A stretch of 64,000 nt of DNA from Plasmodium malariae (lineage: Eukaryota; Apicomplexa; Aconoidasida; Haemosporida; Plasmodiidae), in assembly GCF_900090045.1 (NCBI RefSeq), contig NC_041786.1:2412501-2476500 (forward strand), read 5' to 3'. Position numbers and translations under genes: made by a program. Shown piece after piece: positions 21,238-33,765 of this stretch. Each line of letters opens with the position of its first letter. Within the stretch, counting starts at the first letter, position 1. The notes below the pieces were generated by a model, which was not told where the DNA came from, ran no database searches, and was given only the letters and a program-made list of their open reading frames with translations.

Positions 21238-23712
21238 CTAATTGATTTTAATTGGATCGGTAATTTCTATTAGGTACTTTTCTATTGCTTGTCCATATAC
21301 TGTTGGATTTTTTTTCAAAATTGGCATGAGCGTTTTTCTAATAGTTTCATGATATTCATTGATATCTCTTATTTCATCAGTAGTTAGGATAGAAAAATCT
21401 AATAATTTTTTTTCATATGGATAAAGGGTTAAATCTTCAAAGGACAGAAATTCTAAATTATTATCTGTTCTTTTTTTACTAATAACATATTGCATATTTT
21501 CAATTCTAACACCAAATTTATTTTCCATATAATATCCCGGTTCGTTAGAAAGGACCATAGAAGGTTTTAATGGTGTACCAGCAGCTGGTGATATGGAACA
21601 ACCTCCTTCATGAACATTCAAAAATAAACCAACCCCATGCCCTGTACCATGATTATAGTCAAAATAATGTTTAAACAAATTTTCTCTTGCTAAAAAGTCT
21701 AGTGCCATTGAATTCGTATAATTAGTAAAGATAACCTTTCTTAAATGTAAATGTCCTTTTAATACTAACGTGTAGATTCTCTTTTCTTCTGCTGTGGGTT
21801 CACCAAAATGAGTGGTTCTAGTTACATCTGTCGTACCATGTAAATATTGTCCTCCTGAATCTAGTAAATAAATACTTGGTGAAATTTTTGTATTTGTCGC
21901 TTCTGTACATTCATAATGAATAACAGCAGCATTTGATCCTATCGCTGATATAGTTGTAAAGGATGGGAATAAAAAGTTTTGTTTTGTTGATCTAAAATGA
22001 TCTATTTGATTTTTTAAAGAAATTTCGGTTTCATTAAATAACTCTTTCGTTTTTCTTTTTTCATCACACCAGTGAAAAAATTGTAACAATGCTAAAGCAT
22101 CTAACACATGTGCTTCTTTCATGTTATCAATTTCGACATCATTCTTCACAGCCTTCATATCCACAATTGCAGATTTTTGAAGCAATATTTTTTCCTTATC
22201 AAAAAGCATATATATAATTAAATTGATAAATGGACTCAACGATATTTCGTAAGTTTTCTCTTCCGTACTGTTCCTTCTGCTATTCAGCTGTGAACCTGTT
22301 ACAACAACACTACTGTTACTGTTGGCCGTTAGAGCAGTGGACGTAGCAGAATCATTATTACTATCACCCTTGTTAAGCTTCGTCTTTGATGATACATTAT
22401 CTCTCAAATACTCAACAACTGTTTCGTATTCCATAACAGTAACATGAATGGTATTTAGATGTCTAATAGCTCCAGGAGTTAAATTCTTCGATGTCGTAAA
22501 CAAAATAATTTTATCAAAATCGCTATTTTCCCGGTTAAATTCAAAATAAAGATATGAATAAAACAAGGGAGAATATTTGTAATCATATCCACGTAAGTTT
22601 AAAATGTATGCTATTTCATCCAATTCAGATATAAATAATTTATCTACTACTTTATTATCAAAGGCAAAATGTTGTCTTAATTTTTCAATTTTTTCTCCTG
22701 CACACGCACCATTGAATTTTCTTTCATGAATATATATACTTTTATCACCCGTATCATGCGGAATTTTTATTTCTACTAATGATTTTTCTAAAATTAAAAA
22801 GTTTATTAAGTTATCTCTATTTGTGATATCATCAATGGAATCCTTTTCATAAATAACTTTCTCTTCAATAGTTTTATCTGGATAAGTATCTTCTACTTTA
22901 GTCTTTAATTTTTCGTAAAAGGAAACACTAGTACATTTTCCATCAAAAGCAACATTATTAAATTTTAGAGAAGATATGGTTTCAAATATCTCCTCTTTAT
23001 TTGTTATTCTACTAATTTTAAGTGTAAATACAGAGTGATCTATTTCATTTTGTGCTTGTAATTCGTACAATGTATTAACATATAATATATTCTGTTCTTG
23101 TGTTATTATTAAAATTCCATCAGCTCCACTATAATTACTTAAATAATATATTTTTTTATCTTTATCATTTATTATCTCTGAATTGTGCTCATCATTATTT
23201 ATTAATATGTACATGTCAATCTTCTTTTCCTTCATAATCTTTTTTAACTCGTTTAATCTTTCCATATATGGTTTCATCATTGTGTTATCGTTGTTACTAC
23301 TACTGTTCATTGTGTATAATTCTTCGCCAGTATGATCTTTCTTTTCTTCGCTTAAATATTTGTTACTCTGCTCAATTATTTTACGAAATTTCTGTTTAAA
23401 AAAATTGCCACTTATCTTTTCTTGATTACTCAGATCAAAATTATTATCTCTGTTGTTAAAGTCATTTGAGAAGTTATTTGTACTGTTCGCACTGTTCGCA
23501 CTGTTCGTACTGTTAGTACTGTTGGTGCACCCCGCACTGCTCGTACCGTTTGTATTAATTATATTATTTATACTGTTTGCCTTACTACTACTGAAATTAC
23601 GTATCACGTTTATGCAAGCAGAAACATAATTTATCCTATTCCCTTTATATAAGAAATTTAAATGGAATACCATTAACGAGAAAAGTGTGTATGCAAACGC
23701 ATTTAAACGCAT
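21238..23712 (-). CDS. APP: aminopeptidase P (M24B metallopeptidase)
   Basis: Removes the N-terminal residue from peptides whose second residue is proline; in malaria parasites this enzyme acts in haemoglobin breakdown in the food vacuole and also in the cytosol. 824 residues. After a hydrophobic N-terminus (NAFAYTLFSLMVFHLNFLY), which could act as a signal or anchor, and a low-complexity Ser/Asn linker, two creatinase-like N-terminal domains precede the pita-bread catalytic domain. The metal and active-site motifs are visible: HYECTEAT, YLLDSGGQYLHGTTDVTRT (two Asp ligands), YNHGTGHGVGLFLNVHEG (His), LSNEPGYYMENKFGVRIEN (two Glu ligands). The domain around 22280-22390 carries a Ser/Asn insertion typical of Plasmodium. 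Single exon; its stop lies about 2.6 kb beyond the ISCU start. Confidence 0.93.
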   Translation of the reverse strand: MRLNAFAYTLFSLMVFHLNFLYKGNRINYVSACINVIRNFSSSKANSINNIINTNGTSSAGCTNSTNSTNSANSANSTNNFSNDFNNRDNNFDLSNQEKISGNFFKQKFRKIIEQSNKYLSEEKKDHTGEELYTMNSSSNNDNTMMKPYMERLNELKKIMKEKKIDMYILINNDEHNSEIINDKDKKIYYLSNYSGADGILIITQEQNILYVNTLYELQAQNEIDHSVFTLKISRITNKEEIFETISSLKFNNVAFDGKCTSVSFYEKLKTKVEDTYPDKTIEEKVIYEKDSIDDITNRDNLINFLILEKSLVEIKIPHDTGDKSIYIHERKFNGACAGEKIEKLRQHFAFDNKVVDKLFISELDEIAYILNLRGYDYKYSPLFYSYLYFEFNRENSDFDKIILFTTSKNLTPGAIRHLNTIHVTVMEYETVVEYLRDNVSSKTKLNKGDSNNDSATSTALTANSNSSVVVTGSQLNSRRNSTEEKTYEISLSPFINLIIYMLFDKEKILLQKSAIVDMKAVKNDVEIDNMKEAHVLDALALLQFFHWCDEKRKTKELFNETEISLKNQIDHFRSTKQNFLFPSFTTISAIGSNAAVIHYECTEATNTKISPSIYLLDSGGQYLHGTTDVTRTTHFGEPTAEEKRIYTLVLKGHLHLRKVIFTNYTNSMALDFLARENLFKHYFDYNHGTGHGVGLFLNVHEGGCSISPAAGTPLKPSMVLSNEPGYYMENKFGVRIENMQYVISKKRTDNNLEFLSFEDLTLYPYEKKLLDFSILTTDEIRDINEYHETIRKTLMPILKKNPTVYGQAIEKYLIEITDPIKIN

Positions 23713-24896
23713 GTTTACAAAAAAAAAAAAAAAATATAAAATAATGAAAAATAATGAAAAATAATGAAAAAAAATGAAAAAAATAATAGCATATATATAT
23801 GATATATATATATATAATAAACTTAGAAGGCTCGTTTGTACTGCGCGTTTTTTATAGTTATAGCAGTTGTAGCAATAGTAGCAGCAATAATGGTAACAAC
23901 AGTGCTAAAGTAGTGGTATAATATGGCACAACAATGGCAAAATAATGGTAAAAAAAGGGCAAAAAAATAGCAAAAAAATAGCAAACTAATGGTAAAATAT
24001 TGGCTACAATTCCATTTTTAAGAGAGTGCACAAATGAACACCTCATGCATACATATATATAAATATATATAACATGTACATACATAATATATAAAATATA
24101 TATTCAATATATGGTATATAATTACATATGCACAAGAAGTTCTTGCGATTAACTTGTCCCCTTGTTCACCTTTTTGCTTAGTGGTATTATTTAATTTGAG
24201 AAAAATTCAAAAGAGTAAAATTAAATTGACGTTAAAATTAAAATAAAATTAAAAGGTAAATTTTGAGTTTTGATATATTATATACTTCCACAAGCAAAGA
24301 AGAGTTTATACATTATCCATAAAAAAAATAAAATCAAATCAAAGGTAATAAAAGTTGGCCCAAAAAGAAGCTAAAAAAGTACCTAATCAAATATTTTATA
24401 TAAAAAAGAAAAATAATCTATAACAATATAAAGAGAAATTTACAAGATCAAAAATAATAATATTATGTATTGTAGATTTACAATTAATATAATATTCACA
24501 AATATTCCTTTTTTTTCTAATGTACTTATACCTACATATATACATACATACATACATATATATATATATATAATAAAATAATGTAACACAATATAAAACA
24601 ATATAAAAAGGTAAAAAAAAAAAAAAAAAAAAAGTAAAAAATAGTTTAAAACTGTTTAAAAAATATAAAACAAAATATTTCTATTTTTTTTTTTTTCTTT
24701 TGGTGAGAAAATGATGAACTTTTTCAGTAAAATTTTTCTATTAAAACAGGTTTTTATAATTCTTACATGAAAACTTAATTTCTACTTAAAAAAAAAAATC
24801 AAAAGCTAAAAAATGCATAGAATAATGAATAAAAGAAAAAGTTTCCAGTGGGACTCTTAAACAATAAATATAAAGTGGATAATTGAATGAATAAAT

Positions 24897-25065
24897 GAAT
24901 GTACTATAATAATTGATGTACGCATGAATGTACTATAATAATTGATGTACGCATGAATGTACTGAACTAATAGATGTACAAATGAATGTACTGTAATAAT
25001 TGATGTACGCATGAATGTACTGAACTAATAGATGTACAAATGAATGTACTAATAGATGTACGAGT
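24897..25065. repeat. 29-bp minisatellite, about 5.8 copies
   Basis: Five full units begin GAATGTACT; two variants (A: TATAATAATTGATGTACGCAT; B: GAACTAATAGATGTACAAAT) are arranged A-A-B-A-B with a truncated sixth copy. The higher-order A/B order suggests expansion by two-unit blocks. Confidence 0.88.
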
Positions 25066-25395
25066 AATTATACTAGCTTATGCAGATTATAAAAAAAAAT
25101 TAAATCTGTATCGGAAACAAAATTTTTTAAAATTAAAAATTCCTAGGAAGTTTCTCCCAATTTCTCCTCATATAGTGCATTTAAGGCCAAGATAATTCAA
25201 AGATGATGATATTTATTTATGAAGCAAAATATATGGGATAAAAAAAAATATATACATACAACATATATAATAACGTGTAGATATGCATATATATGTATAT
25301 ATATATATGTAAATATACTTGTGCAGTTATACATGTTTATAAATGCATTTATTATATATCACTTATATATATTATGTACACTATATATATGAATT

Positions 25396-25430
<35 letters not shown>

Positions 25431-25902
25431 TTTTGTATAAATATAATATATTATATACTCATTAGTTTACGAATTATTATTTATATTATTGTATATATTA
25501 TTATATACATATTTTGAAGTAATGCTAAAGAAATCCCTTTGCTCTTTATAGTATTGGTTTCATTCATGAAAAAAACGTAGAAAAAGGAAAATTTTAAAAA
25601 TTGAAAGTGTTTTACGAAATTTATAAATATGAATATATGTTTATATACATATATATTGTGAATATAGACCTTTTAAAAAAGATGCTTATAGGAATAAGGA
25701 GTAACATATATATATAAGTCATAAATTGAGAGATCGAATAAATTTTTTTAAATAATATATGTAGTATTCGTCATTGTAAATTGCAAAAAAGAGTTTAGGA
25801 ACAAATTGGTTCAGTGTTAAATAATTAAGCGATAAGTTAATGTTATATTTCTTTTTACAGCTTTCTTATATATAAGAGAGATAAAGAACAACATACATAC
25901 TT

Positions 25903-26011
25903 ATGTATGTATGTATGTATGTATGTATGTATGCATGTATGTATGCATGTATGTACGCATGTATGTATGCATGTATGTACGCATGTATGTATGCATGTAT
26001 GTATGTATATA
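25903..26011. repeat. (ATGT)n/(GCATGTAT)n microsatellite
   Basis: Tetranucleotide array with regular C substitutions giving an 8- to 12-bp higher-order period. Confidence 0.8.
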
Positions 26012-26819
26012 TGTATGTATATATAATAAAATTTTTGTTTTTTTGAAATTACCCAATTTGCAAGCATGTTATTACCTTTGAACATATGAAAAATAAGATA
26101 CTGTACAAAATAAAAATAATAAACGAGCTACATTAAAAAATGAAAACTTCTCTATTTTCCCATATTTTACACATGTACAATTTTTCACATGTAGATTATA
26201 CAATTATTGGTGAAATAGTGCATATATTTTTTGAAGTCATAATATGTATGTAAAATTACGTATTTAGTTAAAGTACCAGTGGTACAGTTTACATATATAT
26301 ATATATATATATTGGGGCAGGGTATAAAATTATTATTTATGCTTTTAAAATAATACAATTTGTTAAATTTTTTAGCTTCAGAAAATAGTGTTACTTGTTT
26401 TAAAAAAAATATGAATTGGAGAAAATGTGTTCTTATTATTCCACCTTACGGATATAAGGCAGCTTTATTGTTTTGCATACATATTGTGCATATACATTTT
26501 TCCTCTATATTCTGCATAAATATAATGTATATATATATATATTTTTTTTTTCAAAGAAAAAAAAAAGAGGTACATTATCACGGACCTTCCTCTTTACATA
26601 CGTACGTAGGTACTTTTGCATTTGCATGTAATATTATTATTCATTTTTTTTTACCATAAAATATGTGCACCATTTGCTGCGGTATTTTATTTGTTTAAGG
26701 ATTTTCGACTTCGTACTACCTTGTCCAGTATGACGCAAACAGGGCGCTGAAAAGTGTTCAATAAAGGGTTATTCGTCATTACATAAACATATATGTGCAT
26801 GTATATATATACATATATG

Positions 26820-26854
<35 letters not shown>

Positions 26855-27274
26855 GTATACATCCAAATTTATTTCTTTAGTTTTTTTTCTCTGGGCGATA
26901 TGCTCTTTTGGAATAGAAGCTACATAATGTTTCGTTCTTTTTGTCATTCAACGCATAACGCATATTTTTACCTTAACATTCGAACTGGAATTTTTTATAT
27001 TTTTTTTGTATTTTTATTTTTATATTTCATTTCGATACTACATGGATAGACATTAATAGGTTGATAAGCTTATCTACTGATACACGCGCACATATATATT
27101 TCCGTTATCTTGATTCTTAATTTTTAGCCCAATCCATTTTGGGCCTTTTTCCCATATTTACTAATTGCTACAATGTACTCATAACGCGTCTACTCATTTT
27201 TGTAGGCTCTTGTTAACTTCGCACATTACGGCTAATACGGCTAACTGTGCTGGTAGTACTTCTATCCGGTCTGT

Positions 27275-30200
27275 TTATATCTTCTCCGGTGAAAGTAGTA
27301 CCGTTTTATCATAATAATAATAAATATTATTATTCTTATTATTATTCTTATTATTATTCTTAATATTGTTCTTATTACTACATTTACCACAGTAGTAACT
27401 GATATGCATTGCAACCACTGGGTATGTCTATTATAATTTTTATGTTTCTATTTGTTGTGTAACTCGTACTTTACCCTGTAGTGTTGTTCTTCATATTTTC
27501 TTGATTATATGCGCTTTGTCCATTGAGCCTGTTTGGCGTGCATTTTTTAGAACCATATTTATAAGCACTAATTTGTGTATTATAATACATAGGTAGGAAA
27601 CTTTTTCGACCCCATAATGATTTCGAAATCGTTTCACGATGTTTGCAAAAAGCGTTTAATTTTGTGTAACTTGTGTGGTTGTCTACAATGTATACCTACA
27701 TTTAGTTATATGCATACATGTGCATCTACCGGTACAATTACCAGTACATTCACAAGTGCACCTATTTCCCCCACGGACACTATCCTTTTTGTGAGTCGAG
27801 CTTACCAAGCTGGTGTTCTTGCTTGATTTATCATCATTGCCATATATATCTGTATGATTTATCTGTTGATCTAACAATTTCTGGATTAATATATGATAGC
27901 TGTTATTTTTGTTGAGATCAAAAAAGTTAAAAGGACAAATAATTTTTGGATTATGTAAAATATTAGATAAATTATTATCAGCTAAATTATACGAAGGGGA
28001 GGAAACATTAGGAATAAATTTATCATGATTAAGAGGAGGTACCAAGGTATTTGGAGAAAAAGAATTCGAATTTTTATGGACAAGAACAAAATGAGAATAT
28101 AAGTAGTTATGCTTTGATATCATTCTAATAGTTTTGTTTAGAAAAAGATGATAAGCTGTTTTGATGAAATTCATATGTTCATTTTTGATTTCGTTAAATA
28201 CGGTATTGTGATTTAATCTATAAATTTTACAAATTTTAGTTATAATCAAATGGTTGTAGTAAGTACCTTTTTCAATAATAATTTTATATAAACAAGTATT
28301 ACAATTCATTAAGTTACATCCTTTTTCTGAATTGTACATAATATTTTTTATTTTCTTCATATTATGATTAGTGTACCATATGTGACTTTTAATATTATGT
28401 AAAGTGTACCTCTTTTTAAAATTCACATTAAGCATATTTTGAATTAAATGTTTTGCATCTACTGAAACATGCAATTCGAAATGTAATATACCTTTTATAA
28501 TTGTCTGGAATAGTTTATGTATATCATTATGATTAAAGGGTAGTTTTCGGTTAAGTAGTAAAAAAATGATAACACCTAGAGACCATACATCTGTCAGTTC
28601 AGCATGATATTTATTACCCAATAAAATCTCAGGGGATGTATAATAAGGAGATCCACATGATGTTGTCAATAAACTATTCTTCCTATAAATTGTAGAAAGA
28701 CCAAAATCTATTAATTTAACATTTTCATTATAATCTAATAAAATATTTTCTGGCTTTAAATCTCGATGAACTATATTATTTTTATGTAAATAATCTATAG
28801 CACTTATTAATTGATAAAATATGGTCCTTGCACTATCTTCATTAATTTTTTTCTTTTCATATATATATGTTAATAAATCACCTTTCGGCAAATATTCTAA
28901 AATCATGTATAAATTATTTTTGTTCTCATGTACTTCGTAAAATTTGCATATATGATTATGATCAATTTTTCTATGTATTTCTATTTCTTTCATTATTTTA
29001 TCATAACTAATTAAGTTTAGCAATTTATTTTTATTTAATATTTTAATTGCCACCATTTCGTATGTATGCATATGAATACCCAGGCAAACTTTTCCGAAAG
29101 TCCCCTTACCAATTCTCCTTGTTATTATGTAATTTCCCACTTCCTTACTGTTGTTTTTTACGATCAATATTTTGTACATTTTGTTTGCAATCATTTTTTG
29201 GTACTCATTTTTTCGGTCAATTTTTTTTTTTTTTTTTGGACAGTTTTTAGGTGCCTCTTTGCATATCCTTATCTTATCACTTGGCTTAATCTCATTTGGC
29301 TTACTTTCACTTGGCTTACTCTCACTTGGCTTATTCTCACTTGGCTTACTCTCATTTGGCTTACTTTCACTTGGCTTACTCTCACTTGGCTTACTCTCAC
29401 TTGGCTTACTCTCACTTGGCTTACTCTCACTTGGCTTACTCTCACTTGGCTTACTCTCACTTGGCTTACTCTCACTTGGCTTACTCTCACTTGGCTTACT
29501 CTCACTTGGCTTACTCTCATTTGGCTTACTCCAATTTGGCTTACTCCCACTTGACATATTTCCAATTAGCTTATTCCCGCTTGGCACGTTACATCTCGAT
29601 GTGGCCCCCACTTTGAGCTGTGTACCCAGGGTGCCCTTGTGCTCCTTTACCAAATTTTGATATATTAATTTTTCCATCTCCTCCCCATTCATCCTTCGTT
29701 TATTTAGAAGAATGGTGCTCACTCTGCACTCACTCACATGGTTACTATGACTGGGTACTTGTATTTCTATGGTTAAAGACTCTATATTTTTGCTACTGTT
29801 GTCAGTAGTATTCCCATTTGTAAATGATTTATTTTCTATGCTTCTTTTTAAATTAACATTCCGATTTGATCCCTTTTGTGTGTAACTTATTTCACATTTG
29901 TGCACATTTTTTGAGAACTTCTGATGGATGTTCATCCGTATTTGCTTCCCATTTTTGTTATTTTTTACCTCTTTTTGATTTACATTACATACGCGTTCTT
30001 TTTCTTCCTGAACATGGTCAGATTTTATATTACATTTTTTTTCCTCTTCATAATGTTTGAGCGTATTCTTTTGATCACTTGTTTTATGTTCAATATGGGG
30101 TAAACAATTACTTGAATTTTCAATAAATTTGTTATATGTCAAATTTATATTTGTTCTAACGGATAATTTGTGTTCTTCTAATTTTCTCATATCCCACAAA

Positions 30201-30976
30201 TTCTTCTTTACACGCGAATTTCCACACGTGTCTGTTTTTTTTTTGTTCATTGTAGATCTGTTCCTAGCCGATTTTTCATTTTTAAGACTGCCATATTTTA
30301 TTGTCTTATTTGTTTTTAAATCTAAGCTCGAACTATTATTATCATTTTTACTCGCATAATATTTGCAATGCTGTATTTTTTTTTTTATTTTTTCATCAAG
30401 TATGAGTTCATTATTTTTTTTTTTCAAAAGTTGTTCAGGACATTTTTTACAATTCCCTCGATTTTCCTCCTTATTTATGTGAATTAATTTGCATGAGCTT
30501 TTTCCCCGTTTATTCGTTTGTATACGAGAAATATTATCCTTACTATGACTATTATTGAGCTTATTATTGTTATTATTACGTAAACGTATATTTTCAAAAC
30601 GGGGGTGCAAGTTTATCTCTTTTTTTTCCTCATACACCCTAACACCATCGTTTTTGCAACTCCCCGTTGTGATACATAAACTGTTCTTATTTGTGCTACT
30701 GACTAATATGCGCTTATTTTTATTTAAAAACGAAATGGTGTTCACATATTTGTCGTGCCCTTTTTCGTATAACAGAAGTTCCAGTATATTTTTATTATTT
30801 TTTTTTTCTCCTATTTCGTAATTTTTTGTTTGTCTATTTTTTCTATAAATGAGAAGATTATCGTTTATTTTACTTTCTCTTAAGGGGGTAACTGGAGCGG
30901 GCCTTTTCCCTCCTTTAGACGTATGTAACTTTTTATTTGCATGCCTACTGTTTATCATATTTTCAAATTTGCGCAA
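27275..30976 (-). CDS. KIN: SNF1/AMPK-like serine/threonine kinase (KIN), three-exon model
   Basis: Very long kinase related to the AMPK/SNF1 alpha subunit; the Plasmodium orthologue KIN is known as a nutrient-sensing kinase linked to parasite growth control. Exon 1 (30976-27806) encodes about 610 residues of basic, Asn/Lys-rich sequence containing about 17 copies of a pentapeptide (S/N)ESKP, then the kinase domain (about residues 612-870): RRIGKGTFGKVCLG, VAIKIL, HRDLKPENILLD, LIDFGLSTI and the AMPK-type activation loop TTSCGSPYYTSPE with the phosphorylatable Thr. Reading straight through ends at 27683 in an odd Cys/Thr-rich tail. Splicing at 27806|GTAAGC to 27695 and at 27475|GTAAAG to 27398 keeps phase and gives two normal-looking exons, ending ...DKTVLLSPEKI at 27275 (1171 residues). 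The kinase is certain; the 3' exons are inference. It diverges from the gene at 33766. Confidence 0.85.
29275..29560 (-). repeat. 15-bp coding repeat, (S/N)ESKP pentapeptides in KIN
   Basis: About 17 near-identical 15-bp units just N-terminal to the kinase domain. The array is open in several frames on both strands, which produces the antisense Leu/Ser/Gly and His/Leu/Ala frames. Expected to vary in copy number. Confidence 0.92.
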
Positions 30977-31015
30977 GGAATAAATATATAATTTTTTAAT
31001 TATTTAATTACTCAA

Positions 31016-31174
31016 TTATTCAATTATTTAATTATTTAATTTTTTAGTCATTTAATTATTTGATTATTTGATTATTTGATTATTTAACTATTTAATTATT
31101 TAATTATTTAATTATTTAATTATTTAATTATTTAATTTTTTAGTCATTTAATTATTTGATTATTTGATTATTTA
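31016..31174. repeat. (TTATTTAA)-like degenerate repeat
   Basis: Units of TTATTTAAT and TTATTTGAT directly upstream of the KIN start codon; AT-only minisatellite. Confidence 0.75.
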
Positions 31175-31297
31175 ATTTTTTAACTGTTCACTTTTTTTCA
31201 TAATATGTTCATGTATGTGGAGAGCACGCACAAATCGTCTTTCTTAAAGGTTACGAGTAAAAAAGGGAAAAAGAAAAAAAAAAGAAAAAATAAGAAA

Positions 31298-31447
31298 AAA
31301 CAAGAAAAAATAAGATAAAATAAGATAAAATAAGATAAAATAATACAAAATAATACAAAATAATGCAAAATAATGCAAAATAATACAAATATAATGCGAA
31401 ATAATAAAAAATAATGCAAAATAATACAAAATAATACAAAATAAACA
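31298..31447. repeat. degenerate 10-bp repeat (AAAATAATAC type)
   Basis: About 14 units with AATAAGATAAAATAAG and AATGCAAAAT variants, open on the minus strand as a Tyr/Phe/Ile frame that is not a gene. Confidence 0.75.
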
Positions 31448-32348
31448 ATGACATTAATAAAAAGCACATGTATACGTATATGCTGCTTAACACTAAACAC
31501 TAATATTGACGTTTTTCCATATTTTGGAATACTGGTTTTATTTTTTATTTTATTTATTTTTTTTAAATGTGCTTTTTAATTCCTTCCTTTTATCATAGTA
31601 TTATTTCTTATTTTAATCTACTACTTTTGCCCATTTGAATGCACGTAGGAGTGGATATTATATATACACAATATACATATATGGGGTAGCAGGATTCAGT
31701 GAAATCTTTATTTTAAGTGTTTTATTAAAGATCTAATTGTAAATATTCAAAGCACTCAATAAGCAAATAAATTTTAAAAAAGTTATTTTGACAACGGGGC
31801 ACTTCTCTTTGTGCTGAGTTGTTTAACAGCGAAAGTTCAAAAAGTTGTGCTAAGCATTTATATATATTATACATGTATATGTATATATATATGACGATTT
31901 TAAATTAATTAAAATATTGGTAAACTCTTAGTGTTTTGCGCAATTGGAAAGTGAAAAGTTCACAAAAAAAAAAAAAAAAAAAAAAAATATTTTAAGAATA
32001 ATTCTAACAAAAATAAAGACCACAAGGAAGTAGATAATATATCTGCAAGTTATACTATTGAGAGTAAATCACAAAACGTTCAGAGGGGGAGTTACGAAGA
32101 TGTGTACATCATGCGCATATATATATACAAATACATTATGCTGGCTTCCTCACCATTTTGATATATTGTTCTTACGTTCAAGGTGCAAAAAGATCGTTCT
32201 CATATTATAATGGAACATTTATAAGACATTCCATTTTTGTTCAAAATTGCCCTTAATAACCCTCAGTTATTACACCATATTACTATAATATTTCATTTAT
32301 TACGAATTAACGTTTTGCACAATAGCATGGGAAAGAAATTAAAAGGTA

Positions 32349-32421
32349 TTTCAACTAAAAGCCATTTCAACTAAAAGCCATTTCAACTAAAAGCCATTTC
32401 AACTAAAAGCCATTTCAACTA
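32349..32421. repeat. 16-bp minisatellite (AACTAAAAGCCATTTC)
   Basis: Four perfect copies plus flanking partial copies in the shared promoter region of KIN and the 33766 gene; unusually perfect for this region. Confidence 0.88.
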
Positions 32422-33765
32422 TAAAGTTGGTTTATTTTTTTTTACATAATTATGTAGCTCATTTATAAATGGTTGGTTTACATTCCTTTTTAAAAAAAAA
32501 AGAAAAAAACCATAGTTTAAAAGAATTCAAAAAAATATCTATAAAATTCAAATTAAGAATTTTTTATAATTTGAAAAACGACATTTGCTTTATCTTTCGT
32601 AAATGAAAAATTATCACCGTAATATAAGCTACAGAGAGCAGCAATTATGATTTTTTTTTTTTTTTTGTTTTTTTGTTTGGAAGTTTAATATTAACCGTTG
32701 TGTCATTATTTAGTGGTATGCAATCGAAAATGAATCATATTGTGTATTATATATGTTGTACTATATATGTTTTATTACATGTATTGTATTACCATTTTAT
32801 TAATCATATCTATGTCGTACTTTTTTTTATAAAAGGAAAAGAAAATCTACAACATGAAAATATATAAAGCAACATGTTGATAAAATCCAAAACATACCAT
32901 TATAACTTCGTTTTGTAGAATTACCTTGCATGGTCAGAAAAAAAAAATTGTTTTTTTAAATGTATGACATATGCATAATTTTTTTACAACTCCGATATGG
33001 TATATAGATATGTATATATATACAAACATAAATGTATACAAATATAAATATATACAAATATAAATATATACAAATATAAATATACATTATATATGTAGGT
33101 TTCACATTTATTTTAATTTTTGACATAATGTTGCTATAAAATATATGCAAAAAGTAACATGAACGTAAAAAAAACTAAAAAAAAAAAAAAAAAAAAATAC
33201 ATAAATTAACATGAACGAGAAATAATTAAAATTCCTAACTGGAATTTTTACAAAATGTTCAGCAAATTTTGCTTTTAAAAAAAATGGTTAAAACATTCCC
33301 TTTGTAAAGGTATGGATGTATAACACGTACATTACATATAAGTATTACATATATATAAATATATATATGTATTATATATATATAAATATATATATGTATA
33401 TATACATAAGTATGAATTCCAAAAATAAAGGTATTATTTTATTGTATTACTACAAGCCCAAAAGTATAGTAGTGAAACATAGCCATAAAATTAATTTGTA
33501 CTTATTGTGAAGGAAGGAACAAGAGAAAAAACGAATTCATCAAATGCATTACTTTTAAAAGATAGGGGGACTATGTAAGAAAAAAAAAAAAGTGAAAGAT
33601 AGAAAGAAGCAAAAAAAGAAAGGAAAAAAGAAGAAATATACAACGGAACATCAAAATTTTGCATAATTTTGCAAAGTTTTTCAAAATTGTGCAAAATTTG
33701 GTGGAAAAATAAAAAAAACAAATATCACTTAAGGGCGCAGAAAAAGAAAATATAAAACAGAAATA

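Larger units (their letters stand above)
23713..27274. other. 3.6-kb gap upstream of aminopeptidase P
   Basis: Long 5' region rich in (TA)n (25398-25430), a 29-bp minisatellite (24897-25065) and (GCATGTAT)n (25903-26011). It also has degenerate GCAAAATAATAG-like units at 23860-24000 resembling those near 48660 and 49090. A minus-strand start at 26947 (MTKRTKHYVASIPKEHIAQR...) followed by candidate splice sites may mark a small multi-exon gene; the exon chain could not be completed. Confidence 0.4.
30977..33765. other. 2.8-kb divergent promoter region between KIN and the 33766 gene
   Basis: Contains (TTATTTAA)n at 31016-31174, (AAAATAATAC)n at 31298-31447, a 16-bp minisatellite at 32349-32421, poly(A) near 31965 and (TA)n at several places. 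No convincing open frame on either strand. Confidence 0.6.

Noticed and set aside
29066..29660. Several antisense frames over the KIN gene (Leu/Ser/Gly, His/Leu/Ala, Trp/Leu/Thr repeats)
   Set aside because: Shadows of the 15-bp coding repeat in the kinase gene.
31198..31500. Minus-strand Tyr/Phe/Ile frames of 60-100 codons
   Set aside because: Degenerate 10-bp AT repeat; composition alone keeps the frames open.
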